Notes: generated from the letters alone by a model not told the origin. Positions 7,057 through 13,702 are shown, counted from the stretch's first letter. The stretch is 13,702 nucleotides of DNA from Acidobacteriaceae bacterium (GCA_030040115.1 JASHUH010000560.1:1-13702); one strand, 5' to 3'. A program made the numbers and translations.

Positions 7057-7533
7057 GTGCTATCTTTTCGAACTCTCCCAGCGCTGCTGTTTTCGTTTTC
7101 CCTGCTTGCCTCGCCGGCGTTTGCTTCCCATGTGCACCGGGCTCCTACGGCAGGGCAAGTCCACCACACCCGTCATTTGACGCACCGAGTGACGAGGCGG
7201 AGAAGCCATCGCATCCGCGGGCAGCAAGCGATTGAGCCAGAGCGTGTGATGCAGATACAAGAGGCGCTGATTCGCGTGCACTATCTTAGCGGAGATCCGA
7301 GCGGCAATTGGGACGCCACGACGATTGCCGCCATGCAAAAATTCCAGGCGGATCAGGGATGGCAGACGAAGTTGATGCCGGACTCGCGCGCGCTCGAAAA
7401 GCTCGGTCTCGGTCCCGATTACTCAACCGCCATCAATGCGAAGACCGCCCAGTTCACGCCTCCGGCGCCGGAAACCACAACGCCCGCAGGGCAGGTGGCG
7501 GGATTCGAGGCGGCTTCGGGCGTGAACGAGTAG
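7057..7533 (+). CDS. Small secreted protein with a peptidoglycan-binding-like domain
   Basis: This 158-residue protein has a clear signal peptide (LPALLFSFSLLASPAFA, likely cleaved after residue 23). A His/Arg-rich linker follows (about 26-55). Residues 62-119 look like a PG_binding_1 three-helix domain: VMQIQEALIRVHYLSGD, then GNWDATTIAAMQKFQADQG and LEKLGLGP. The C-terminal 35 residues are Pro/Thr/Ala-rich with no recognised domain. Domains of this type usually anchor enzymes to cell-wall peptidoglycan, but no catalytic domain is present here. GTG at 7057 is chosen because GAGGAG lies ten bases upstream and AGAGG is nearer still. A TTG at 7036 in the same frame has no ribosome site and would place charged residues before the signal peptide. 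Confidence 0.75.
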   Translation: MLSFRTLPALLFSFSLLASPAFASHVHRAPTAGQVHHTRHLTHRVTRRRSHRIRGQQAIEPERVMQIQEALIRVHYLSGDPSGNWDATTIAAMQKFQADQGWQTKLMPDSRALEKLGLGPDYSTAINAKTAQFTPPAPETTTPAGQVAGFEAASGVNE

Positions 7534-7643
7534 CTCCTCCGCTGGGAGCGGGATCAGTTCAACTTCAAAATTGGCCCAGCCCCTAGAGAGAGCTTCGGCG
7601 GGGTTTTCGAAAAATCCTTATCAGTTCCTAGATTCCTTGTGAT

Positions 7644-7656
7644 AGCGGTCACCGCT
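7644..7656. promoter_or_regulatory. Perfect inverted repeat upstream of the DUF362 gene
   Basis: AGCGGT and ACCGCT are perfect inverted arms around a single C, 45 bases before the DUF362 start. It could be an operator half-site pair or chance. No -35/-10 pair is obvious around it. Confidence 0.2.
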
Positions 7657-7701
7657 TCGCCCCCGATCTGGCTCCGATGATCGATGGCAGCGAGGTGGCT
7701 C

Positions 7702-8805
7702 ATGAGTCTTTCGCGGAGAGAATTTGTCCAGGCGGCGGGCGCCGGCCTTCTGTTGCGCGCGCAATTGTTGAAAGCGCAGTCCACGCCGAGGAGCGGCGGG
7801 GGCGCGGTTCAGGCTTCGGCCCCTCGCGCCAAGGTTGCGTTGGTTCAGGGCGACGACCGACGCAAGAACGTCACGGCGGCGCTGGAGAGCATCGACGACC
7901 AGATTCGCGCCGGGCTCGCGGGCAAGAAATGCGTGGTCATCAAACCAAACAATGTCTCCAGCGAAAATCAACTGGCGTCGACGCACGCCGACGCCCTGCG
8001 CGGCATCTTGGATTACCTGGAACCGCGATTCCGCGGAGCGGTGGTGATTGCCGAAGCCGCGGCCGGCGACACTTTGGAGGGATTTGAAAATTTCAAGTAC
8101 CCGCGGCTTACCACGGAGCGCCGCGCGCAGCAGGTGAGCCTGGTGGATTTGAACCGCGAGGGCAAATACCAGACGGGCACATTGGTTGATTACGACCTGC
8201 ACATTGTGCCGGTGCGGTTGGCGGCGCGGCTGCTCGATCCCGATGCGTACGTGATCAGCAGCGCCATGCTGAAGACCCACAATACCGTGGTGGCGACTCT
8301 GTCGGTGAAGAACATGGTTCTGGGCTCGCCGTTGCACAGCGCGCCCGGCGACGGCCGCTGGAGCGACAAGCGCAAGTTCCATGTGGGCATCCGCCAGACT
8401 CATTTGAACATGCTGATGGCGGCGCAAAGGCTGCAGCCGAACTGGGGACTGGCGGTGATCGACGGATTTGAAGGGATGGAAGGCAATGGCCCCGGAAACG
8501 GCACGGCGGTTGCGTCGCATATCGCCATCGCGTCGACGGATTTCATCGCCGCGGATCGCGTGGGCATTGAGGCCATGGGCATCAACCCCGATTGGATCGG
8601 CTACCTGACCTATTGCAGCCAGGCCGGGCTGGGCCAATACGATTTATCGAAGATTGACATTACCGGGGCCAGCATCGCTTCGGTCGGGAAGAAGTACAAG
8701 CTTCATGAGGACATCGAGCAGGAATTGCAATGGATGGGTCCGATGAACGAACTTCCGGAGCGGGTGGGCAGCGTGGCGCAGAGGCATGCGTTCGATTTGG
8801 GTTAA
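7702..8805 (+). CDS. DUF362 domain protein with Tat signal
   Basis: This 367-residue protein begins with a twin-arginine export signal (MSLSRREFVQAAGAGLLLRA), so it should cross the membrane folded, often with a cofactor or metal. The rest matches DUF362, a family of unknown biochemical function: VVIKPNNV (78-85), AEAAAGD (117-123), SAMLKTHN (187-194), SVKNMVLG (201-208) and DGFEGMEGNGP (254-264). Many DUF362 proteins carry ferredoxin-like cysteine clusters. Here only two cysteines occur (C77, C305), so an iron-sulphur domain is unlikely. ATG at 7702 is chosen because GAGG sits six bases upstream; the ATG at 7684 has no ribosome site and would put six residues before the Tat motif. It follows two other exported-protein genes on the same strand. 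Confidence 0.85.
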   Translation: MSLSRREFVQAAGAGLLLRAQLLKAQSTPRSGGGAVQASAPRAKVALVQGDDRRKNVTAALESIDDQIRAGLAGKKCVVIKPNNVSSENQLASTHADALRGILDYLEPRFRGAVVIAEAAAGDTLEGFENFKYPRLTTERRAQQVSLVDLNREGKYQTGTLVDYDLHIVPVRLAARLLDPDAYVISSAMLKTHNTVVATLSVKNMVLGSPLHSAPGDGRWSDKRKFHVGIRQTHLNMLMAAQRLQPNWGLAVIDGFEGMEGNGPGNGTAVASHIAIASTDFIAADRVGIEAMGINPDWIGYLTYCSQAGLGQYDLSKIDITGASIASVGKKYKLHEDIEQELQWMGPMNELPERVGSVAQRHAFDLG

Positions 8806-8850
8806 AGGGCTGATAGCGACTGGCGGACTTGTTTCGAGGGAATGCTTTTC

Positions 8851-8876
8851 GGTCTACGCATTCAATGCGCCAGACC
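8851..8876. repeat. Hairpin between convergent genes
   Basis: GGTCT (8851-8855) pairs with AGACC (8872-8876). Inside it, CGCATT and AATGCG (8857-8869) form a second perfect inverted repeat around one C. A transcript from either strand would fold into a long hairpin with a small internal loop. It sits between the 3' ends of the DUF362 and VWFA genes, so it may act as a shared terminator. No T-run follows on either strand, so it is not a canonical intrinsic terminator. Confidence 0.4.
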
Positions 8877-8910
8877 GCTCAATGCGCAGACGGCTCAACG
8901 GCCAGACAGC
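8862..8910. repeat. Three-copy short tandem repeat
   Basis: Three adjacent imperfect units are visible: TCAATGCGCCAGACCGC (8862-8878), TCAATGCGCAGACGGC (8879-8894) and TCAACGGCCAGACAGC (8895-8910). The unit is 16-17 bp, and the first overlaps the right arm of the hairpin at 8851-8876. The array ends four bases from the VWFA stop codon. Three degenerate units with no spacers do not make a CRISPR array. It may have grown by slippage from the hairpin arm. Confidence 0.5.
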
Positions 8911-8913
8911 ATC

Positions 8914-10008
8914 TTACTCTCCTCCGTAGTAGCCATCGCGGGTCTGGATGGACAGTTTTTTGCCCCTGGGCAGAGTGAGATCGATGCGGTGAAACCCGGC
9001 GGAAGCGGCTTTGGCATCGGGGCTGTAGCCGAGGCGGTACTGGGAGCGCAGTTCTTCGCCGATCTGGCTGTAAATTGCAGAGAAAGTTTCCTTGCCGGAG
9101 ACCTCGAACATGCGACCTCCGGTCTCCTGGCTGATCTGCTCGAGAATCTTGCGGCCGTCGATATGCTGCTCGCCGCCGCGACCGCCTCCACCCGGAAATC
9201 CGCCGCGTCCTCCAAAGCCGCCGCGTCCAAATCCGCCATAGCCATGCTGCTCGCCTTTGAAGTAGATGGCGTAGACGACGGTTTCAGCGCGCTGCGCCGC
9301 AGCGATGGCGTTGTGCATCGTTTCCATGCTGCCGCGATCCTCGCCGTCTGTAAGGACGATGATCGCTTTGCGGCCCTGCTGCTTCTGCATGAGATCGGTT
9401 GAGCCCAGATAGACGGCGTCGTAAAGGGTGGTGCCGCCGCCGCGAAAACCACGGCCATGCCCGTACCCGCCATAGCCGGAACGATCGCGATTCTGCGAGT
9501 CGTCGCGGTGTTCGTCGCCAACCATTTGGAGGGCGGCGCGCAATTTGGGAACCGAGGGCGTGCGGTCCTGAAGGAGATCGACTTGACGGGCGAACTGGAT
9601 CAGAAATGCCTGATCGGGCGGCCGGCCTGAAGGCGACGTCACCATCTGATCGAGGAACGCCTCGCTTGCGGTGCGCTCCTCATCGAGGGCGCTGCGCACC
9701 GAACCGCTGACGTCGACGAGGAGGCCGAGCGTGAGTGGCAGGTTGTTGTCGCGGTCGAAATAGCGAATGGGTTGCTGGCGTCCGTCGACAGCGAGGGCAA
9801 AGTCCTCTTTGTTGAGCGTGGTCACGAGAGCACCGTTTTTGTTGCGCACGATCACGGGCAGGTTGACGAGCGGAACCTGGACGGTAAGTGTGGGCGGAGG
9901 GGGAACCTGAGACGGGGCGGTTGCGGCCTGTTGCGCATGGAGCAGGTGAGCGGTCCAGAGAAAGCTGGTCCCCAGCACTGCGCGTCCGGCTGCCTGACAA
10001 AAATGCAT
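8914..10008 (-). CDS. Secreted VWFA-domain protein (acidobacterial type)
   Basis: This 364-residue protein begins with a probable signal peptide (residues 1-25, ending LLHAQQ). The segment PLVNLPVIVRNKNGALVTTL, then NKEDFALAVDGRQQPI (about 46-81), is a beta-rich N-terminal domain. It precedes a von Willebrand A domain in the family known as 'VWFA-related Acidobacterial domain'. The metal-ion adhesion site is visible: DVSGS (D99, S101, S103), GGTTLYDA (T193/T194) and TDGEDR (D221). Two glycine-rich insertions interrupt the domain: about 178-192 (YGGYGHGRGFRGGG) and 255-279 (GFGRGGFGGRGG and following). Members are thought to bind proteins in the envelope; the partner is unknown. ATG at 10008 is the first possible start, since an in-frame TAA lies just upstream. 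No good ribosome site is seen. It may share a transcript with the esterase upstream (145-base gap). Confidence 0.85.
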   Translation of the reverse strand: MHFCQAAGRAVLGTSFLWTAHLLHAQQAATAPSQVPPPPTLTVQVPLVNLPVIVRNKNGALVTTLNKEDFALAVDGRQQPIRYFDRDNNLPLTLGLLVDVSGSVRSALDEERTASEAFLDQMVTSPSGRPPDQAFLIQFARQVDLLQDRTPSVPKLRAALQMVGDEHRDDSQNRDRSGYGGYGHGRGFRGGGTTLYDAVYLGSTDLMQKQQGRKAIIVLTDGEDRGSMETMHNAIAAAQRAETVVYAIYFKGEQHGYGGFGRGGFGGRGGFPGGGGRGGEQHIDGRKILEQISQETGGRMFEVSGKETFSAIYSQIGEELRSQYRLGYSPDAKAASAGFHRIDLTLPRGKKLSIQTRDGYYGGE

Positions 10009-10153
10009 AGCTTTTTAGATAGACGGAGCCAGAGGGCGAGAGTTGCGGCGGCGAATGCGATCGGCCCCGGCGCCATCACAATTCGCCCGATGAGTCTTCG
10101 CAGAATACCGACGCTTGAGGCGGCTCTCTCGGGCGCGTTGACGGAACGCAAGC

Positions 10154-11719
10154 TTAGTTGCGGCGGCGGGGCGGCATGCCTTGGAGCAGAAACTCGTAGC
10201 GCGGCTTGGCCGAGTCGGGGGTGGTGGTGATGGTGGTGTCGAGTTGCAGCACCAGGCCAGTCTGGTCAAATCTGGGCCAGTTGGGCAATCCCGAGCCGTT
10301 GGGGTCGCCGGTTTTGGCGAAGTTCGTCCAGTAGTCCATGATCTCGTCGCTGAGTTTGCGGTCTTCAGGCCGCCACACAGCGCCGGGGCGGGTGTCGAGG
10401 GCTCCGAAGACGTATTCGATGTCGTCGGAGTGGAAGGCGTAGGAGCCGGGATGAAATTTGCTGGGCGGCGCGGCGAGGTCGAAATGATAGCGGTAGACGG
10501 GCGCGTCGCCGGTTTTGACCTGCGCCTCGACCCACTTCCATGTGCCGAAGGCGATAAACGAATCGCTGTCGTAATCGATGGCGGAGCGGACGGCCTGCGC
10601 GCCGGTATCGCCGGGATAGACGGCGAGAAACGCCTCGGCGCGGGGACCGAATGTTCGCTCCGCGAATTCCTTCCACTTGGCCGCAGTCATGCCGTCGGCG
10701 AGGGCGTGCTGCTCGTCGCGATTCCAGCCGGCGAGCAAAGGCACGTGGGCCTGATGTCCCGCAGCGTAGGTGACGGCGACCGGCTCGGTGAGCAGCTTGC
10801 CATCGATGACCGGCTGGAAGCGGGGCGCGCCGCGGACGCTAGCGGCGGCCAGAATCATTGCCGCCGGAAGCGCGCGCATCTTCGCCAGCGTCGAAGCGCC
10901 AAGAATCCCAGCCGCCCACGCCTGATCGCGCTCTTCGCTTTGGAGCAGCGAGGGCGTGTCGGGCGCGCCGAGGTTCATCGCGCCACCGCTTTCGCCGATG
11001 GCGCGCTGGAAGAGCCCCTGCGCCGCGGAGACAGCCATGAGCGTGCTGACCGCCATGGAGCCTGCGCTCTCGCCGAAGATGGTGACATTGCCAGGATCGC
11101 CGCCAAAGTTCGCGATATTGGCCTTGACCCACTGGAGGGCGGCCACCATGTCCATGAGGCCGTAATTGCCTGTGGAACCGCCAGCTTCGCCGGCCAGGCT
11201 GGGCAGGGCGATAAAGCCGAAGACGCCGAGCCGGTAGTTGATGGTCACCAGGACGACGCCTTTGCCGGGCAGAAAATCGCCATTGTGGCGGGGCTCAGAG
11301 GCCGATCCGCCCCGGTATCCGCCGCCGTGAATCCAGAACATGACGGGCAGCGCGCTGTCAGGGGTGGCGCTGGCAGGCGTGAAGACGTTCAGGAAGAGGC
11401 AGTCTTCGCTGGGGCCGCTATCCTGGAACACCATATCATCGAATTCGTTGCCCTGCATGCAACGCGGGCCATATTGCGTGGCTTCGCGGACGCCGCGCCA
11501 TTTGGGGGGCGGCTCGGGGGCCTTCCAGCGCAGATCGCCCACCGGCGGGGTGGCGTAGGGAAGGCTGAGGAAAGCGCGCACCTTGCCGTTGTCGATCAGC
11601 TTGCCGTGAGCCTTACCTTGTTCGGTTCTTACGGTCAGAGAATCGGCGCGAGCCAGCGAGGAAACTGCGAAGATGCCCATGGTGACCAGGGCGAAGATGG
11701 CCCGTATTCCCGTGTGCAT
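10154..11719 (-). CDS. Secreted type-B carboxylesterase
   Basis: This 521-residue alpha/beta hydrolase of the carboxylesterase type B family should hydrolyse ester bonds outside the cytoplasm. A signal peptide is visible (AIFALVTMGIFAVSSLARA, cleaved near residue 25). Family landmarks are AFLSLPYATPPVGDLRWKAP (49-68), SEDCLFLNVFTP (104-115), the oxyanion hole WIHGGGY (129-135), NYGLMDMVAALQWVKANIANFGGDP (185-209) and the nucleophile elbow GESAG (S218). The acid is E336 (GWNRDE) and the base H430 (YAFHSDDIEYVFG). C87 and C107 probably form the usual disulphide. Length matches bacterial members. The start at 11719 has a G-rich stretch (GGGGGA) eight bases upstream. The substrate cannot be told from sequence. 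The VWFA gene follows on the same strand after 145 bases, so co-transcription is possible. Confidence 0.93.
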   Translation of the reverse strand: MHTGIRAIFALVTMGIFAVSSLARADSLTVRTEQGKAHGKLIDNGKVRAFLSLPYATPPVGDLRWKAPEPPPKWRGVREATQYGPRCMQGNEFDDMVFQDSGPSEDCLFLNVFTPASATPDSALPVMFWIHGGGYRGGSASEPRHNGDFLPGKGVVLVTINYRLGVFGFIALPSLAGEAGGSTGNYGLMDMVAALQWVKANIANFGGDPGNVTIFGESAGSMAVSTLMAVSAAQGLFQRAIGESGGAMNLGAPDTPSLLQSEERDQAWAAGILGASTLAKMRALPAAMILAAASVRGAPRFQPVIDGKLLTEPVAVTYAAGHQAHVPLLAGWNRDEQHALADGMTAAKWKEFAERTFGPRAEAFLAVYPGDTGAQAVRSAIDYDSDSFIAFGTWKWVEAQVKTGDAPVYRYHFDLAAPPSKFHPGSYAFHSDDIEYVFGALDTRPGAVWRPEDRKLSDEIMDYWTNFAKTGDPNGSGLPNWPRFDQTGLVLQLDTTITTTPDSAKPRYEFLLQGMPPRRRN

Positions 11720-12506
11720 GGAATAATCCCCCCGCGGACCACGATAGCAGGGCGGACTGGCGTCCCGGCAAACCGGCCCCTGCTTGCGGAAGAGCCGGGG
11801 ACGGGCAAATCCCGCAGATGGTCCGGTTTGGGGGGAGAGCGAAGTGAGATGCGGGGGCTCCCACGAACATGTCTTCGTCTGTGGGGTTGCTGAATGCAGT
11901 CAATCCTGCCGGTCAATATAGGCGAATCCTGCCCGGGGATACACTCCTTTGCCGCCACCGAATACACCTGGATTCCGCCACCCAAATTTTGAGGCACAGA
12001 AACAACATCATCCCCGCCGAGGGCGGGTCTGAATGTTAACGGCTTTGTGATCTCATGATTGGCGGTTAACCAGGTTCTTGCCGGATTCAGGCCTCAAGCA
12101 CCACGGCTTGGCGACACGCCCGTTTTCGAGGACTAATCCTGATCAATCATCATCACCCTTCTCCGCTAGTTGAGGTTCGCGGGCTCGCCTGGGCGCCTGG
12201 CGACACGTGCATTTATCTCTTGCCGAGAACCTAAAGATGGAGTATGCGATTATTACGTTGTTGCGCCTATTCGCATGGGGAGAGTCGATCTTGGGAGCCG
12301 GACGAAGTTTCTTGCATAGAAAGTTGAATCCCGGCACGAAGCGCTTGCCTGGCTGAAATCGGCCGCGGTGGGTCACGAACAACCCATTGCGATCTGGTGT
12401 CGAGTGGCGGCCGCGGAGAGGAGCTTCTTCAGCGGCGCAGGAAATTGTGGCAAATCTGCCTCGTAGAAAGATGCTGAGAACTGGGAAAGCTGCTTTGGGA
12501 GGAACC
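11720..12506. other. Long gene-free region between the esterase and kduI
   Basis: These 787 bases separate two divergent genes and hold no frame I recognise. Open frames up to about 120 codons exist on the minus strand (for example 11635-11997 and 12143-12508) but look like random high-GC translations. Visible structures are the hairpin CCCGCC-GAG-GGCGGG (12013-12027) and a ten-base direct repeat TGGCGACACG near 12108 and 12196. No tRNA, CRISPR or clear promoter was found. The G/C strand bias changes across this stretch (see findings). Confidence 0.6.
12013..12027. repeat. GC-rich hairpin in the gene-free region
   Basis: CCCGCC (12013-12018) and GGCGGG (12022-12027) are perfect inverted arms around GAG. 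No T-run follows on either strand. It lies about 290 bases upstream of the esterase start, too far to end any called gene. It may be an attenuator-like or repeat element, or chance in GC-rich DNA. Confidence 0.3.
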
Positions 12507-13349
12507 ATGAAGACCGTCTTAATGGCGGATCCCGCGCGCTATCCGCGCATGACTACCCACGAACTGCGCGAGACCTTTTTGCTCGATGCGCTCTTTGCGC
12601 CCGGAGACATTCATTTCAATTATGTCGATCTCGATCGCGCCGTTGTCGGTTTCGCCGCCCCACTCGACTCCGCGCTTTCCTTACCCACCGATCCCGCTCT
12701 CCGCGCCGCATACTTCACTGAGCGCCGCGAATTGGCGGCGTTGAACATCGGCGGCCACGGCGCCATTCGCGTCCAAGGCTAAACTTACGGCTTAGAGAAT
12801 CTCGATGTCCTCTACATCGGCCGCGGCAATGCCGACGTCAGCTTCGCTTCCAGCCACGCGGCCAAGCCTGCTGTCTTCTATCTCCTCAGTTATCCCGCGC
12901 ACGCCAGTTATCCGGTTACGCTGGTCCGTAAAGCGGACGCCAATCCCACCGAACTGGGCAGCACAGAAACCTGCAACCACCGCACCATCTGCAAATACAT
13001 CCATCTTCAAGGCGCGCGCAGTTGCCAGTTGGTCATGGGCGTCACTCATCTGGCGCCGGGCAGCAACTGGAACACCATGCCGCCCCACACGCACATGCGC
13101 CGCTCAGAAATCTACATGTATTTCAATCTCGGCCCCGAGTCTGGCCCCGACGCGCGCGTCGTTCACCTCATGGGCCCACCCGAAGAAACCCGCCATCTCG
13201 TTCTCGCCGACAAGAACGTGGTCATCTCGCCAGGATGGTCCATTCACGCTGGCGTAGGAACCCGCGCCTACAGCTTCTGCTGGGGCATGGGCGGCGAAAA
13301 CCAGGACTACGCCGACATGGATCCCGCCGCCGTGGAGAGCCTCAGATAG
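12507..13349 (+). pseudogene. kduI: 5-dehydro-4-deoxy-D-glucuronate isomerase, interrupted by in-frame TAA
   Basis: Read through, this is a 280-codon frame, about the usual KduI length (278 in E. coli). KduI isomerises 5-dehydro-4-deoxy-D-glucuronate in pectin and uronate breakdown. Codon 92 (12780-12782) is TAA, in the segment GHGAIRVQG-stop-TYGLENLDVLYIGRG; the frame continues correctly on both sides with no indel. All four zinc ligands are present after the stop: H194 and H196 (MPPHTHMRRSE), E201 and H247 (PGWSIHAGVG). The C-terminal GENQDYADMDPAAVESLR is also canonical. The start ATG has GGGAGG four bases upstream. No in-frame start follows the stop until TTG 13029 and ATG 13035, so reinitiation would give only a fragment. 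The stop could be a recent mutation, a sequencing or assembly error, or, less likely, readthrough. The usual partner kduD is not adjacent. Confidence 0.85.
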
Positions 13350-13392
13350 AAGCCTCCTCCATCTTTTGGCTCAAACTCGAACCACGGTCGGG

Positions 13393-13436
13393 CCGGGCAC
13401 CCCGTCCTTGCGGCTGCCTTTTTCCGCAAGGGTGGG
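13393..13436. repeat. REP-like hairpin between kduI and the right-edge gene
   Basis: CCTTGCGG (13406-13413) pairs perfectly with CCGCAAGG (13424-13431) around CTGCCTTTTT. Outer bases (CCC at 13401-13403 with GGG at 13434-13436) extend the stem with a G-T wobble and a mismatch. A GGGCACCC box adjoins the left arm, as in the element at 2716-2768. It lies between two convergent genes, so it could also end transcription from both sides, although the T-run is in the loop rather than after the stem. Confidence 0.5.
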
Positions 13437-13465
13437 AGCGCACAGCGCGTTCGGCGAGCGATTTC

Positions 13466-13702
13466 TTACGGCTCCGTGTACATGTAGGTGATCCAATTCT
13501 CGACCCCATTCTCGTGATAGACCAGGAAGACGTACACGGGGACGCCATTCGAGGGAATGGAGACAGTCACCGAGGTCGCCGCCGTCAGCGGGCCGTTGTA
13601 GATCACGTCCGCGGCGGGACAGGGCGCGACATCCACCGTGCACACCTTCAGCTCAAGACCCGTCACCCCGGCCCCGGGATTCCAGGTGAACGTCTGCGTA
13701 CT
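13466..13702 (-). CDS. C-terminal part of a probable secreted protein with a beta-sandwich-like domain (runs off right edge)
   Basis: This frame is open from the right edge to TAA at 13466, giving 78 codons with no start required inside the window. The sequence begins STQTFTWNPGAGVTGLELKV, then ADVIYNGPLTAATSVTVSIP, NGVPVYVFLVYHENG and WITYMYTEP at the end. This pattern (F-x-W, V-x-x-L-x-V, IYNGPL, SVTVS-IP-NG, VYV, YTYT-like end) resembles a fibronectin III-like module often found at the C-termini of hypothetical secreted proteins of Acidobacteria and other environmental bacteria. That resemblance is from memory. The role of the whole protein cannot be told, since most of it lies beyond the window. 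A GTG at 13666 in the same frame is not taken as the start because the domain clearly extends upstream of it. Confidence 0.65.
   Translation of the reverse strand, partial: STQTFTWNPGAGVTGLELKVCTVDVAPCPAADVIYNGPLTAATSVTVSIPSNGVPVYVFLVYHENGVENWITYMYTEP

Noticed and set aside
7621..8637. 338-codon minus-strand frame opposite the DUF362 gene
   Set aside because: Antisense of a well-supported gene, with Arg/His/Gln-rich composition and no motif.
8862..8910. CRISPR-like array
   Set aside because: Three degenerate 16-17 bp units without spacers and no cas genes nearby.
9852..10151. 99-codon minus-strand frame overlapping the VWFA start, with a hydrophobic stretch
   Set aside because: Considered as a frameshifted longer N-terminus of the VWFA protein. 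The VWFA frame already has its own signal peptide, so no frameshift is needed.
10181..11893. 570-codon open frame on the plus strand opposite the esterase
   Set aside because: The esterase on the other strand has all family motifs. The plus-strand translation has no recognisable domain and spans the esterase signal peptide and promoter region.
11800..12500. Replication terminus (dif) or origin at the skew change
   Set aside because: No convincing dif-like XerCD site, DnaA-box cluster or dnaA/dnaN genes were seen; the skew change may be local.
1..13702. tRNA, rRNA, riboswitch or insertion sequence
   Set aside because: No tRNA T-loop context, rRNA-like stretch, recognisable riboswitch core, transposase gene or IS ends were found on either strand by reading.

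Overview
The window is high-GC bacterial chromosome and looks like an acidobacterium (Acidobacteriota, Terriglobia-like). The main pointers are a von Willebrand-type protein of the kind called 'VWFA-related Acidobacterial domain', a TolC-type protein with a glycine-rich insertion, a Tat-exported DUF362 protein, a secreted type-B carboxylesterase, and intergenic palindromes next to GGGCACCC motifs. This assignment is inferred from gene content; no rRNA or marker phylogeny was available.

Left part (1-5.2 kb): the 5' two-thirds or so of an outer-membrane efflux gene (tolC family, minus strand) runs off the left edge. It is divergent from truA (tRNA pseudouridine synthase, plus strand), and a 24-bp TetR-operator-like palindrome lies between them. 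After truA come a REP-like palindrome, a two-gene Phd/YefM-RelE/ParE toxin-antitoxin module, and an M20-family metallopeptidase.

Middle (5.2-8.8 kb): three plus-strand genes for exported envelope proteins follow one another: an HtrA/Deg serine protease with two PDZ domains, a small secreted protein with a peptidoglycan-binding fold, and a Tat-signal DUF362 protein. The small protein has its own good sigma-70-type promoter with a perfect 12-bp palindrome just upstream. DUF362 converges on the VWFA gene, with a hairpin and a short three-copy tandem repeat at the junction.

Right part (8.9-13.7 kb): the VWFA protein and a secreted carboxylesterase are on the minus strand. About 790 bp without a gene follows. 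Next comes a kduI (pectin/uronate isomerase) reading frame that is full length and has every zinc ligand but carries an in-frame TAA at codon 92. A REP-like hairpin separates it from the C-terminal end of a minus-strand protein with a secreted beta-sandwich-like domain, which runs off the right edge.

No clearly new multi-gene system is visible. The most notable observations are the single-codon interruption of kduI, the reversal of G/C strand bias around 12 kb that sets the kduI region apart, and several unexplained palindromes and repeats in the gaps.
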